A stretch of DNA of 64,000 nt from Salvia splendens (taxonomy: Eukaryota; Streptophyta; Magnoliopsida; Lamiales; Lamiaceae). Shown in pieces: positions 45,101-54,364 of this stretch; positions within the stretch are counted from its first letter, which is position 1; each line of letters starts with the position of its first letter. The DNA lies in NCBI RefSeq assembly GCF_004379255.2, contig NC_056037.1, positions 33,701,012 through 33,765,011 of the forward strand. Direction: 5' to 3'. The translations under genes were made by a program, and so were the position numbers. The notes beneath the pieces are model-generated. The model did not search any database. It had not been told where the DNA came from and was given only the letters and a program-made list of their open reading frames with translations.

Positions 45101-48100
45101 GAACTATACGTCGTAGACATGTTCAGTGCACACGATTAGGTTGATTAGTTAATCCCAAATATGTGTTTTTAATATAGGTGTAGAACAATACAAGCCTCGT
45201 GAGCAACTTGGAGTGACATCTTTTTCCTATTTGAAAAGTCTTCCTTAGTTTGTAAATTTAGTTTTTTTAATCTTGTCAATTCTTGTTAAATAACCTACGC
45301 CTCCCTGTGGTTCGACACTCGAAGTACTACAGTCGACTCTGTACTCTTGCAGATAGATTGTAATATTAGAGCTTTTTTATTAAATTTGTGTGTTAATAAT
45401 CCATTAATATAAAAGCTCGAAAATTACACATCAAATACTATGTGGGGACTAGTTTTTAAGATTTCAAACAGAGCATGGTTGTCAATATGAATTCTTAGAA
45501 TCTTAGTATCTTACATACAATTTCCACCAGAAAATATTGGCCTTGTTAGGTCCCCAATTAAAAAGATAATAATTTTAAAAAAAAATCAACGTTCAAGGTT
45601 TAAAAACTACATAGTCTGGTGATAACTGATAACTGACTCAAGTTGAGTGCACTGTGTTTTCTTTTTATTCAAAGAAATTATAACTTGAGTGCACTGTGTT
45701 TCTTTTTATTCAAAGAAATTATAATATGAATGTTAGTACTAATAGATCCATAATGCATGGGAATAATCTTGAACAGATTTCCAACTAAAATAACTGCCAT
45801 TTTAATTCTGTTTTAAAGAAATGATAAAATTGATAAAAAAAAAGTTCAACTTATCACGCTGTGTCAGTTTCTATATATTTATAGGAACTTAGACATGAAT
45901 ATGCGTGCTACCAAATAAGAGTACCATTTGTTTTCTGGTGTCTACACTGAGTCATCTTTACTGCATGCATCATCCTAATGCTTTTCTGCTTTCCACTTTG
46001 GTTCTGCTTTCTTAGATGGAACTAACAATTGTTATACTCTACAACATGTGACTTTCTGGTTGTTGGCCTTAACTCTATCTCTGCTACACTTTACGAGTAC
46101 CTTGAGAAGAAAAGTAGACTAGAAACTCCATCCGAAGTATCAAAATTGCTGGCAAGTGTTCCTAGAGTGATTCCCGATCGACATGAGCTTCATTGCAATC
46201 CCCAAGATATTGTAAATGACATGAGCATTGAGAAAGACTCCCCTAAATCAAACCTCGAATGTAATTCCCCTGTTACTAATCATGGATGGCAGGATTACAA
46301 AGAATCAGGTATGTCCAATGGATGAAGCTCCTTGAACTTATTTTAATTTTTGAGTCCTGGGCATCCCCATCACTGTTGCCAAACTAGTGTTATTTCTTTG
46401 ATTTGTGCAGGAGTCTAATTGATCTGTTTATTGGAGAAAATTGTCTTCCTTATGACTTGCACCATAAGTAGGAGATGAATCCGTGCTTGACTATTCTCAT
46501 GTCTTATACGTTTAGGTGTAGTTTGGTTTGGTGGATGTGATAACTGATTAATAGGATTGATAAAATTGGAGGTTGGTTAAATAATCAACCCAATTTTGAG
46601 GAGATAATAATCATTCACTTTGATGATTACAGTGCGGATAATCCACTACGGGCTGAATAATGCAAACCAAAGGTTTGATTGAGTTGAATTATTATCAATC
46701 AGGCCTTCTCACTCAAACCAAACACCTCTTTAGTAGACTTGAATTTTTTATTTTTTATTACATGCAAATATTCATTAAATCCCTGTTTGCTTTTCTTTGA
46801 CATATAGATATAAGAGTGCAAAGGTACTTTTTCATACGGATTATCGTGAACTTATGCATGTAACTGAATGAAAGTTTTATCTACTTATCAAACTTTAAAA
46901 TGCAATGAAGAACTTGTAATATTTTTAGTTCATATGCTGTATTTCTATGTGGATGTAATATGAAAACCTCAATGAGCATTTGGTTTGTGAGATATGAGAT
47001 GAAACCTTCAGGAGGCACACACACTGCTCCGGATGCATGATGCATCCATCCTAAATCAATCCCAGTTGTGATGAATACGTCCTAATTAGAAGTTACTAAA
47101 CCCTAATTGGAGATTAGAGAACCCTAATTTGGATTGGTACATGTACCCAAGTTCGTTTGCATAATAAATAATCTTGCAAATATGCAAATATTTGCGGAAT
47201 TTTGATGTACTGGCTGTGAAAAATATATGTTGTGAGAGCAGACCTACTGATAGAGTTGTGGATGAAGGCTGGCCTGCTGTGGCCCGAAACTAAGTCGAGC
47301 TGCAAAATTCTCAACCCCAGCCAGCACCCAGACCGGCAACCCACTACCTCAAAACACATGTGATTAAAAGCAAATTCTAAAATGTTAGGCCTAGGACTCG
47401 AACCATGTATCATAAGGATGTTAGGCTAACACCAGGATCACTTCATCACCAACAACCTTATAGCTCATGGTACTCTGCAAGTAAAGCTCTTGCGGTATGT
47501 GTTACTTTGAGTCATTATCAGAAGTTGATCTTTTGGATCTAATTTTGCATGTATAACGTATTGCATAATGTGCCTGATGACCAATATAAGGTGTTACCAA
47601 ATACTATATCAGCTCATATCATGTTACTAGATTGGATGAAAATGTTTGTATGTGTGCAGCTAAATGTAAAAAATATGAATGCTGTCATATTATTACTTTG
47701 AACTTGTTGGTGTCAAATAAATATTGCCAAATAATTATATTGTTATATCATCTCAAAAAAATTATGTTATATAACTAAACTGTAGTCGTTCAGGATTTGG
47801 TGGAACTGGTCTAATATGTTTCTGTTTCGGCGACAGAAGAGAAGACTCGCCATTGCAATCCATCCCCTCCAGCAAGAAAGGAATCCATATTCAAAGAGCC
47901 TGACTCCGTGCCTGAGGCTGACAATATGACCAGCAGAAAGGCATCGCAACCCACTGCTGAGCCGAGACAAAATAAGCTGGGGGGAGAAGAATTGAAAATG
48001 TGCTCCCAGATGACGACCCCTCATGAGCAGGCAACAAGAACCGGCCGCAAGGCTTTGGACATGGCTGTTGTTGAGGTACTGAATGATGTTGGGGGTGGCG

Positions 48101-48306
48101 AACCTATACTTGTTCAGGAAGATGAGAATACTGATGACTCAGAATGGTGCCTTGAAACCCCAACTGGCGAGCGGAGGAAGTTCCGGTTGTCTGTGTTGAA
48201 AACTTGGAGCCAGACCTGCCTGTATGCGTCCAAATTCAAGGTGTGGAGGGAAGGTGAGAATGAAAATACTGCAGTTTGGTTGTTTGATGCCTTTCCAAAG
48301 AAATAG
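33103..48306 (+). CDS. PHD / SWIB / Plus-3 / GYF-like chromatin protein (NERD and At5g08430 family)
   Basis: Exons are 33103-33215, 33600-33679, 34592-34782, 35957-36818, 37977-38092, 39251-39310, 40103-40153, 41040-41100 (really beginning at 41030), 46088-46308 and 47837-48306, giving 744 residues. Domains in order: a PHD-type Cys/His region (residues about 22-110: WCFVCKDGG, CRKSYHPSCL, CSICCKRSS, CRRCLH); an acidic stretch; SWIB (about 212-304, KLGFQIPMKLSKNDFIGWGS); Plus-3 (from about 366); a helical WIVKELALLKNLIDRANEKG segment; and a degenerate C-terminal GYF-like domain (about 690-744, EWCLETPTGERRKF, SKFKVWREG). Relatives act in chromatin-linked transcription or RNA-directed silencing, binding histone tails and Argonaute. 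Eight introns are GT-AG. Intron 8 is a U12-type AT-AC intron (41101-46087) carrying a young LTR element. No CCCH finger was found, unlike NERD. Confidence 0.87.
41101..41109 (+). other. U12-type (AT-AC) 5' splice site
   Basis: The exon end CGCGA is followed directly by ATATCCTTT, an exact match to the AT-AC U12 donor consensus. No GT donor nearby restores the frame. The retrotransposon begins 14 bases downstream at 41115, leaving the donor intact. Confidence 0.85.
41115..42395 (+). repeat. Left LTR of the LARD-like element
   Basis: The LTR begins TATGTGAATC where the right copy has TGATGTGAATC, a one-base loss at the very edge, and ends ACACATCA. It contains four copies of the palindrome ACCCGGCCGGGT at 41279, 41312, 41370 and 41403, followed by a purine-rich GA tract. 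Confidence 0.92.
42401..42418 (+). other. Primer-binding site of the LARD-like element
   Basis: TGGCGCCGTTGCCGGGGA lies five bases after the left LTR. This sequence is a frequent primer-binding site of plant Gypsy-type elements. Confidence 0.8.
44138..44152 (+). other. Polypurine tract of the LARD-like element
   Basis: AAGTTTGGGGGTATT abuts the right LTR start. The same AAGTTTGGGGG phrase occurs earlier in the internal region (about 42870 and 43625). Confidence 0.7.
44153..45433 (+). repeat. Right LTR of the LARD-like element
   Basis: The LTR starts TGATGTGAATC and ends ACACATCA, and is almost identical to 41115-42395. It retains the four ACCCGGCCGGGT palindromes (first at 44318). Confidence 0.92.
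46067..46087 (+). other. U12 branch site and AC 3' splice site
   Basis: CCTTAAC (46067-46073) matches the core of the U12 branch consensus. The branch adenosine would lie about 15 bases before the intron end CTCTGCTAC at 46087, within the usual 8-21 base window. Splicing from 41100 to 46088 gives RRELYEYLEKK in frame, the expected protein junction. Confidence 0.82.
46514..46728. mobile_element. Short MITE-like inverted-repeat element in intron 9
   Basis: AGGTGTAGTTTGGTTTG at the left and AGGTGTTTGGTTTGAG on the minus strand at the right bracket about 215 bp of AT-rich sequence. The ends resemble hAT or Tourist MITEs (GTTTGGTTTG), but no convincing target duplication is seen. Confidence 0.45.
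47370..47465 (-). mobile_element. Possible tRNA-derived SINE fragment in intron 9
   Basis: On the minus strand a B-box GGTTCGAGTCC (47393-47403 on +) follows a weak A-box-like stretch about 40-55 bases earlier. It is less convincing than the copy in BSH intron 3. Confidence 0.35.
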
Positions 48307-49015
48307 GAGTAGCACTTTGGACCAACACTTTTACCTTTTCTCTCTTACAATTACAAGATGAACAACTCTGTGTGAATAGTATCTATTACCGCAAGATGGA
48401 TTTAGCTCCCTTCTAACTTGATGGATTTTTGGTTCGAAAATTTTTGTTTTTCTGCATTTTTGCATCATAAAGGGAAACAATCTGACAAGGAAAATGAGGA
48501 GTACCAGAGTCCCCAAGGCAGAGTCAAAGTTTAGTTAAGACGTTTAACGTTTTCTATTTAAGGGAGTTGTAAGCCACATGATCACCATGTGTAAATAGAA
48601 AATTATTATTAATCCTATTTAAAAAATGTCAATTGGGATGTAAGATCTTAACTGGAGGTGGAGCCGGAACCGGAGCGGCACAAATGCATTGCATTGTCGG
48701 TCCGGTCCGTAGTTGGGGTATAACCCAACGGGAGTTGGCCGTTTGCGGTTGAATCTGTGGCCCGCACCCCATGTTTTCCAGTTCTTTTTTCCTTTTCATT
48801 ATTTTGGGGGGAATTTTGGATTTGAGAAATTGGAGATTTTAGTGTCGGATAGTATTGAGTAGATTACGAAGGATATAAAATGATTTTTGCAATATTTAGT
48901 GATTTATATGCTAATGTATTTTAATTTTAATTTTAAAATTTATTTTGACTATGTAATTTTTATAATTTTAATGAAATAGTTATTTCTATTTTAATCATGT
49001 AATTTTATGTTATTA
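48307..49015. other. 3' flank of the PHD/SWIB gene and intergenic DNA
   Basis: No gene is seen. The first 200-300 bp is probably the 3'UTR. The remainder is anonymous; a GC-rich GGAGCCGGAACCGGAGC stretch sits at 48660-48676. Confidence 0.5.
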
Positions 49016-49100
49016 CTTCTTCCGTCCCTGAAAATTTGTCGCATTTTTCCATTGTCCGTCCGTCCCACAAATTTTGTCATATTTCACTTTTTACCATTTT

Positions 49101-50063
49101 GACTAAAGGTCTATTTTGGTCCTTAACATATTGTGATTTTTTTTATTTTAATCCAAAACATTATTTTTTGAATTATTCGGTCCCTCACAAATAAAAACGG
49201 GTCACATTTGGTCCATTTTAGACGGTTCTGTCAAAAATTTGACGGAAACCCTAAACCCAAACCTCCCTCACTACCTCCACCACGACGTCTACCTTACATC
49301 ATCCCTCAGCCTCACCCACCGTCGTCACCGTCTCATCCCTCAGCCTCACCCCCCTACATCATCTCCCTCACCACCTCCGCCACAACGTCCACCTTCCTCG
49401 CCTCGCTCAACTCAGCAATCAATCCCCCGTAGACATCTTCTGGTGTTGCTGCAGCCACGATTTGAGAGGAGGAGGTGGAACTGCGGCGGGAGGAGGGTGC
49501 CTGGATGACGGCGAGGGCAAGGGCGAGGTGGTCGATGGAGGGGTCGAGGGTGAGGGAGAGGGAGAGGAGGCGAGACGACGAATTGACCGATTTTCGAAAG
49601 AGTCAGAAATAGGTAATTGCAGGTGCCGCAATCGGGGGTGTATCCGATCGATTTCACCTCCAGCAAAATTAGCGACGACGACGCCTTCCGGTGTTGCCGC
49701 AGCCACGATTTGAGAGGAGGTGGTGGAACTGCGGCGAGGGGTGGCAGCCGTAGCGGAGGGTGCCTGGATGACGGCGAGGGCGAGGGGGAGGTGGTCGGTG
49801 GAGGGGTCGAGGGAGAGGAGGCGAGATGACGACTTGACGGTGAGCAGCAGCGGTAGAACACCGGGAGTCGGGAGCCGGCATGTTTCCGTCAAATTTTTGA
49901 ATTTCCGTCCAAATTTGGAATTTCTGTCAAATTTTTGACGGAACCATCCAAAATGGACTAAATGTGACCCGTTTTTATTTGTGAGGGACCGAATAATTCA
50001 AAGATAATGTTTTAGACCAAAAAAAAATCGCAATATGTTAAGCACCAAAATGAGCCTTTAGTC
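49101..50063. mobile_element. Mutator-like element nested in the Stowaway MITE
   Basis: TIRs of about 145 bp (49101-49246 and about 49925-50063) begin GACTAAAGGTCTATTTTGG and GACTAAAGGCTCATTTTGG (minus). They are flanked by a perfect 9-bp duplication TACCATTTT (49092-49100 and 50064-50072). The 963-bp element has no transposase. Its interior has two diverged direct copies of a GC-rich unit (about 49440-49583 and 49691-49838) around a short piece resembling a PPR gene, so it is a small Pack-MULE candidate. Confidence 0.88.
49586..49672 (-). pseudogene. Captured fragment resembling a pentatricopeptide-repeat gene
   Basis: On the minus strand the frame reads LILLEVKSIGYTPDCGTCNY and then LFLTLSKIG. 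The pattern G-x-x-P-D-x-x-T-x-N-x-L followed by a Leu-rich helix is the core of a PPR motif. It is only about 29 residues, between two GC-rich direct repeats, so it is not a functional gene. Chance resemblance cannot be excluded without a search. Confidence 0.5.
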
Positions 50064-50446
50064 TACCATTTTTAGTAATGAACCTCACATTCCACTATAT
50101 CATTTTCACTCACATTTTATTATAAAACTAATACTTTAAAAGTATGACTCACTACCTACTAACTTTTTCAACGCACTTTCCTTTATATTTCTTAAAACCC
50201 GTACCTAGTTAAACTGTGATAAAATTTAAAGAACGGAAGAAGTATAATTTTACAAGAGTACAAATTAAGGAAGTATGGTAGTTTGAATGCCACAAGTACC
50301 TAAGTTTAAAAAATATCTTCACATGGATCTCCTTATGTCAAGACTTTACTATCCAAGGATAGAAAATACGGTTAATCGCGACTAGATGATGTTAAAGAAA
50401 AGAGAAAGAAAAGGGAAAAAATGGCACAACTTGACTATAAATTATA

Positions 50447-51732
50447 GAGTGAACTGCACAAAAGGGCCCTAACTTTTCGCGGTGTAACAGTATAGGCCCC
50501 TAACATTTAAAAATCCCACCACAAGGATCTAACAAAATATATAATCACAAACCGTGTTTTTTCGGACCATAACACCCTCAGAGACTGAAAGGGCAAAGTC
50601 GTCCTTTTGCATGGCCGTCATCACATGCTGCATATTAATTATTCAAACAAATAGTATTTTCAGTCTCCATGTCAGCCGCTGCAAAAGCACAAGTGAGGGA
50701 TATATGTATATGCATATGCATATGTATATGTATATGCATATGTGTGTGTGAATAAATTCAATTTCAGATCTATGAATAAAGGATTTTTCTGTTTGGAATT
50801 TTTATGTCGGAAATTGAATATCTGACACTGTTCCTTCTCAAGTTTCAAAATGCACTACCTTTCCTTCTTTATTTTTCTTTGCATTGCAAGACAAAATATT
50901 ACATAATACATTTGTTGGCCAATTTAAGATTATTGATTGGTGAATTAATTCAGGCGTCTCTTCTTTTCATTGAACATGATGCCCATGTTGAATTTAGCAA
51001 ATCTTTACATGCCAGAGTTGCACACATGTTAATTCCCACTCTATAAACATTGACTTAATTAGGGTTTTAATTAATGTGTTTTCACTCTAGTTATAAGTAG
51101 CTAATTGATTCTTATTTATGAAGTGTTTTAATTAAAAATTGAAAATTCAAAGATGTTTTGAAATTAATTTCCCAACCCAATACAAAAATGTTGTCCCGAA
51201 AATGTGGCCATCCCCCCCCCACACTAAGAGCATTCAAATCAATAACATATGTAGGGAATTCACGTTTAAAGGGCGACAAAATAATGAGGAAGAAGAAATT
51301 AATTAACAAAAAAGGTAGATACTTATCTACAAATTAAAAATAATTAAGTAAAATTGAGAGAAAATGCTTGAAGAAAGAGAAAATAATTATCTTAATAAAT
51401 CATTGTATTTTGACTTGGGAAATGCCAATTCTCTACCGAAGTAGATATATAGCTGTATATTTAATTTTATTTAGAACACTAAAGAATAATTTTATAGACT
51501 AATACTGTTGACAAGACAACTCTTACAGATAGGGTGCAGGTTGGTGCAGGTTTAGTAGGTAAATAGTCTAAACTGCCCTTCAGCCCATTTGGGCATTTTC
51601 GTCCGGAAAATGGCAAAATATACAAGGTTTGTGATTATATATTTTGTTAGATCACTGAGATGGGATTTTTAAATGTTAGTGGCCTCTGCTGTTACACCGC
51701 AAAAAGTTAGGGTCATTTTGTGCAGTTCACTC
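50447..51732. mobile_element. Mutator-like non-autonomous element
   Basis: TIRs of about 140 bp (50447-50590 and about 51590-51732) begin GAGTGAACTGCACAAAAGGG and GAGTGAACTGCACAAAATGA (minus). The flanks are TAAATTATA (50438-50446) and TAACTTAAA (51733-51741), a 9-bp duplication with two mismatches, so it is older than the other MULEs. The interior is AT-rich without recognisable genes and includes an ATATGT/GCATATG microsatellite at 50700-50750. Confidence 0.78.
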
Positions 51733-52269
51733 TAACTTAAAATAATAGTAGAATTAACTTGAATAAAATCAGAGTATCATCTCAATAATAAATAACTTCG
51801 AATAAAATTGTATCTCAGCAATATATGAACTCAGAAGAAATACAGAGTACTGTTTAACGAGACCGTTCAAGAGCGAATGACATCATGTAAGTGACAAAAT
51901 TCATCCCAGTATTATCAAAAGACGCCAACCAAAATTTATTTGGTTCTTGTAGGATCAACCATTAATATGAACCCAATAAAGTTTGACTAAAATCTATTAC
52001 TCTCGAATTTTTGTGTTGGGTCGAAATTGATGGTCCTAATTCGAATGCTTTGATAAAGTGGTGCCAAATTGATAAGTTATTATTCCATATGTATATAATA
52101 TCTTGCATTATTATTTAATTGCATTATTTAATTAGATAATTTAGGGATTGCATATATTTTTCATATCTAGGTTGTCTTGCTCATTAAGTTAGTATTACTA
52201 TTAATATTAAAAATATTGTTATTGTTATTCTCTTCAATCAAGCAACGAAATAATCTATTTTACATTTCA
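51733..52269. other. Intergenic, AT-rich
   Basis: No gene or clear repeat is seen in this interval. Confidence 0.5.
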
Positions 52270-52723
52270 GAGCATCCATTATAGTGTGGATATCCAATGG
52301 ACTAGCACTAGAACATCCAAGAAACACCTCCTGCCACGTCACTAGGACATTCCACTGCACTGCCACATCCCTAGAACATCCCACTGCACAATAGCAGACT
52401 AGCACTAGGACTAGCCGACGCCCTAGCCAATAAAACAAATTGAAAAATACGATTAATTCATTTTAATTGTTGGTGTTTATCAACTATACAAAAAATGAAG
52501 TGCAATGAGTTGTAAATATTGAGTATAAATTAAAAAAATTGGGACGTCCGTGCTCTTGTCCGTCGCCTGCCAACATAGCGGACGAGCGCACGGACGCCCG
52601 CCTTTTATGACGGACGACCTCTTGTCCGACTGGGACGTCCGTCACCCGCTCGCCGCATGCAATAGTGGACGTCCGCGTCGGACGAGCCACTAGGCGGTGG
52701 GACGTCCGTTATTGTGGATGCTC
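52270..52723. mobile_element. PIF/Harbinger-derived MITE
   Basis: GAGCATCCATTATAGTGTGG at the left and GAGCATCCACAATAACGG (minus) at the right, with flanks TCA (mutated) and TTA, mark a 454-bp element. Internal CCACTGCAC/ACATCC and GGACGTCCG repeats are subterminal. It has no coding sequence, and its ends match elements C and E. Confidence 0.75.
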
Positions 52724-53407
52724 TTATCGTATTTACTTTTTCCGTTTAGAATCTCACAAATTACCGATTGTCGATAGAGCATTGTTTCTCTACGACTTTC
52801 TCTATCTTCCTCAGCTTGATAAAGTTCTTATCCTTATCACACATTGAACTACAATAATATTTAAATTTACTAGAGATTTTAGATCAAAATTATCAAGAGA
52901 TGGTTCTTTTACTTTGAGGAATAATAATTTTAAAAAGATGTTTTTACATACACAAATTTTGCGTGAAAACTCTAAACACAAAATCTTAAGTAGTGAAGTA
53001 GTAGTATTATAAATGAATCGTATTTCTTTTTTTTCGTTCTATTATAGTAGTAAGTGAATAATTGTTTATTAAGTAAAAAACATTTACTTTCTTTTAATTT
53101 TTCACTCCTTTATTTTATTTTGGGTTCACATCTCATACTCTATTATATCTCTACTTATCTCATTAAATACTACTCCTACTACATTATCTTTTAAAAATGA
53201 AAACTTATGAGATAATATAATATAATTAATAAAGTAAGAGAGGTAAAAGACATTGATTAAAATATTATTGTAAGAAGAATTTAAAGTAGAAAATTTTTAA
53301 TATTAAACGAACTAAAATAAAAATAGTTGCAAATTTTAATTTTGGGCCAAAAAGAATGTGGCTTGGGGCTCATATGCAATACAACAATTTCCGAAAGAAA
53401 ATACTAA
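52724..53407. other. Intergenic, AT-rich
   Basis: No gene is seen. Sequence is AT-rich, without a clear repeat structure. Confidence 0.5.
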
Positions 53408-53651
53408 GGCCATGTTTGGTTGCCAGGATTCTGTCTGGGAAAGTAATCTGATTCCTTAAATTTTAAATTCATGTGTTTGTTTCCATTTTTAATCAAACTG
53501 AGAAAGTAATTAAAATCCTGAAACAAGGAAAGTTAGTACAACTTTCCAGGATTTTGAATCCTAACTTTTCTTAGTTATTCTTTTTCCCGGTTTTAGGATT
53601 CTTACATATTTAATGCAATATAGTATAGTTTTATTATTATTATTATTATTA

Positions 53652-53686
<35 letters not shown>

Positions 53687-53956
53687 TATTACAATATTTT
53701 AAAAATAATTTAAAAGTATAAACCATACTTAATTTCAGGAAATAAATAACTATAATTCAAATTATCATAATGATAACTATATTATTAATATTTATATTTA
53801 ATTTTTATTATAATAATAATAATAATTTATTAAATAATTAAATATAATTATAATTATATAATAATATAATAATTATTACTTTATAAATTAGTAATTAACA
53901 ATAAAATTGTAGTAAAATTTTAAATTATAACATTTATTCAATTAAAAATTTAGTAA

Positions 53957-53996
<40 letters not shown>

Positions 53997-54313
53997 CTTA
54001 TTTATTATTATTATTATTATATATTATGATGTATAATCCATATTTAAACTATCCATCATAATAATAAATAAAATAATATAATTATTATCATTTGTAATTA
54101 ATAATTTATTAAATAATATGTATTATTATTTTTTATAAATAAAAAACGATAAGTATATTTTTAGTTTAGTGTTTAAATCAAATATAAACTTTAAAATCTT
54201 GATATTTTCCAAACACGGGAAAGTAAAGTTATTAGGAATCATATTCCCGGGATTCATTTTCCCAGGAATCATTTTCCTTGCCAACTTTACTTTCCCACCA
54301 ACCAAACATGGCC
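53408..54313. mobile_element. Tourist-like MITE directly upstream of the SDR gene
   Basis: The inverted ends GGCCATGTTTGGTTG are nearly exact on both sides and are flanked by a perfect TAA duplication (53405-53407 and 54314-54316). The 906-bp interior is extremely AT-rich and holds TTA/TAA microsatellites at about 53630-53690 and 53955-54020. It ends 51 bp before the SDR start codon, so it lies in that gene's core promoter or leader. Confidence 0.85.
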
Positions 54314-54364
54314 TAAGAGATTTTGAATCACAATTTTATACACACGAGGTCGGTTGAGGAGGCC

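Larger units (their letters stand above)
41115..45433 (+). mobile_element. Young non-autonomous LTR retrotransposon (LARD-like) in the AT-AC intron
   Basis: LTRs of 1,281 bp lie at 41115-42395 and 44153-45433, flanked by the 5-bp duplication AATAC (41110-41114 and 45434-45438). The LTRs differ by only two substitutions (G/A near 42091, C/T near 42128) and two single-base indels. A primer-binding site TGGCGCCGTTGCCGGGGA follows the left LTR and a polypurine tract AAGTTTGGGGG precedes the right one. Between them are only 1,757 bp without gag or pol. Phrases such as GGCGCTAGTTGGGAGGCAAC and the repeated CAAGTTTGGGGG are typical of Gypsy untranslated regions, so it must be moved by another element's proteins. 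Confidence 0.92.
49016..50242. mobile_element. Stowaway-like MITE, host of a nested MULE
   Basis: The ends CTTCTTCCGTCC (left) and CTTCTTCCGTTC (right, minus strand) are flanked by TA (49014-49015 and 50243-50244). This is the Tc1/mariner Stowaway pattern. Without the nested element at 49101-50063 the MITE would be about 255 bp, a normal Stowaway size. Confidence 0.78.

Noticed and set aside
50554..51046. Two short plus-strand frames inside the MULE at 50447-51732
   Set aside because: They translate AT-rich and microsatellite sequence and show no homology-like pattern.
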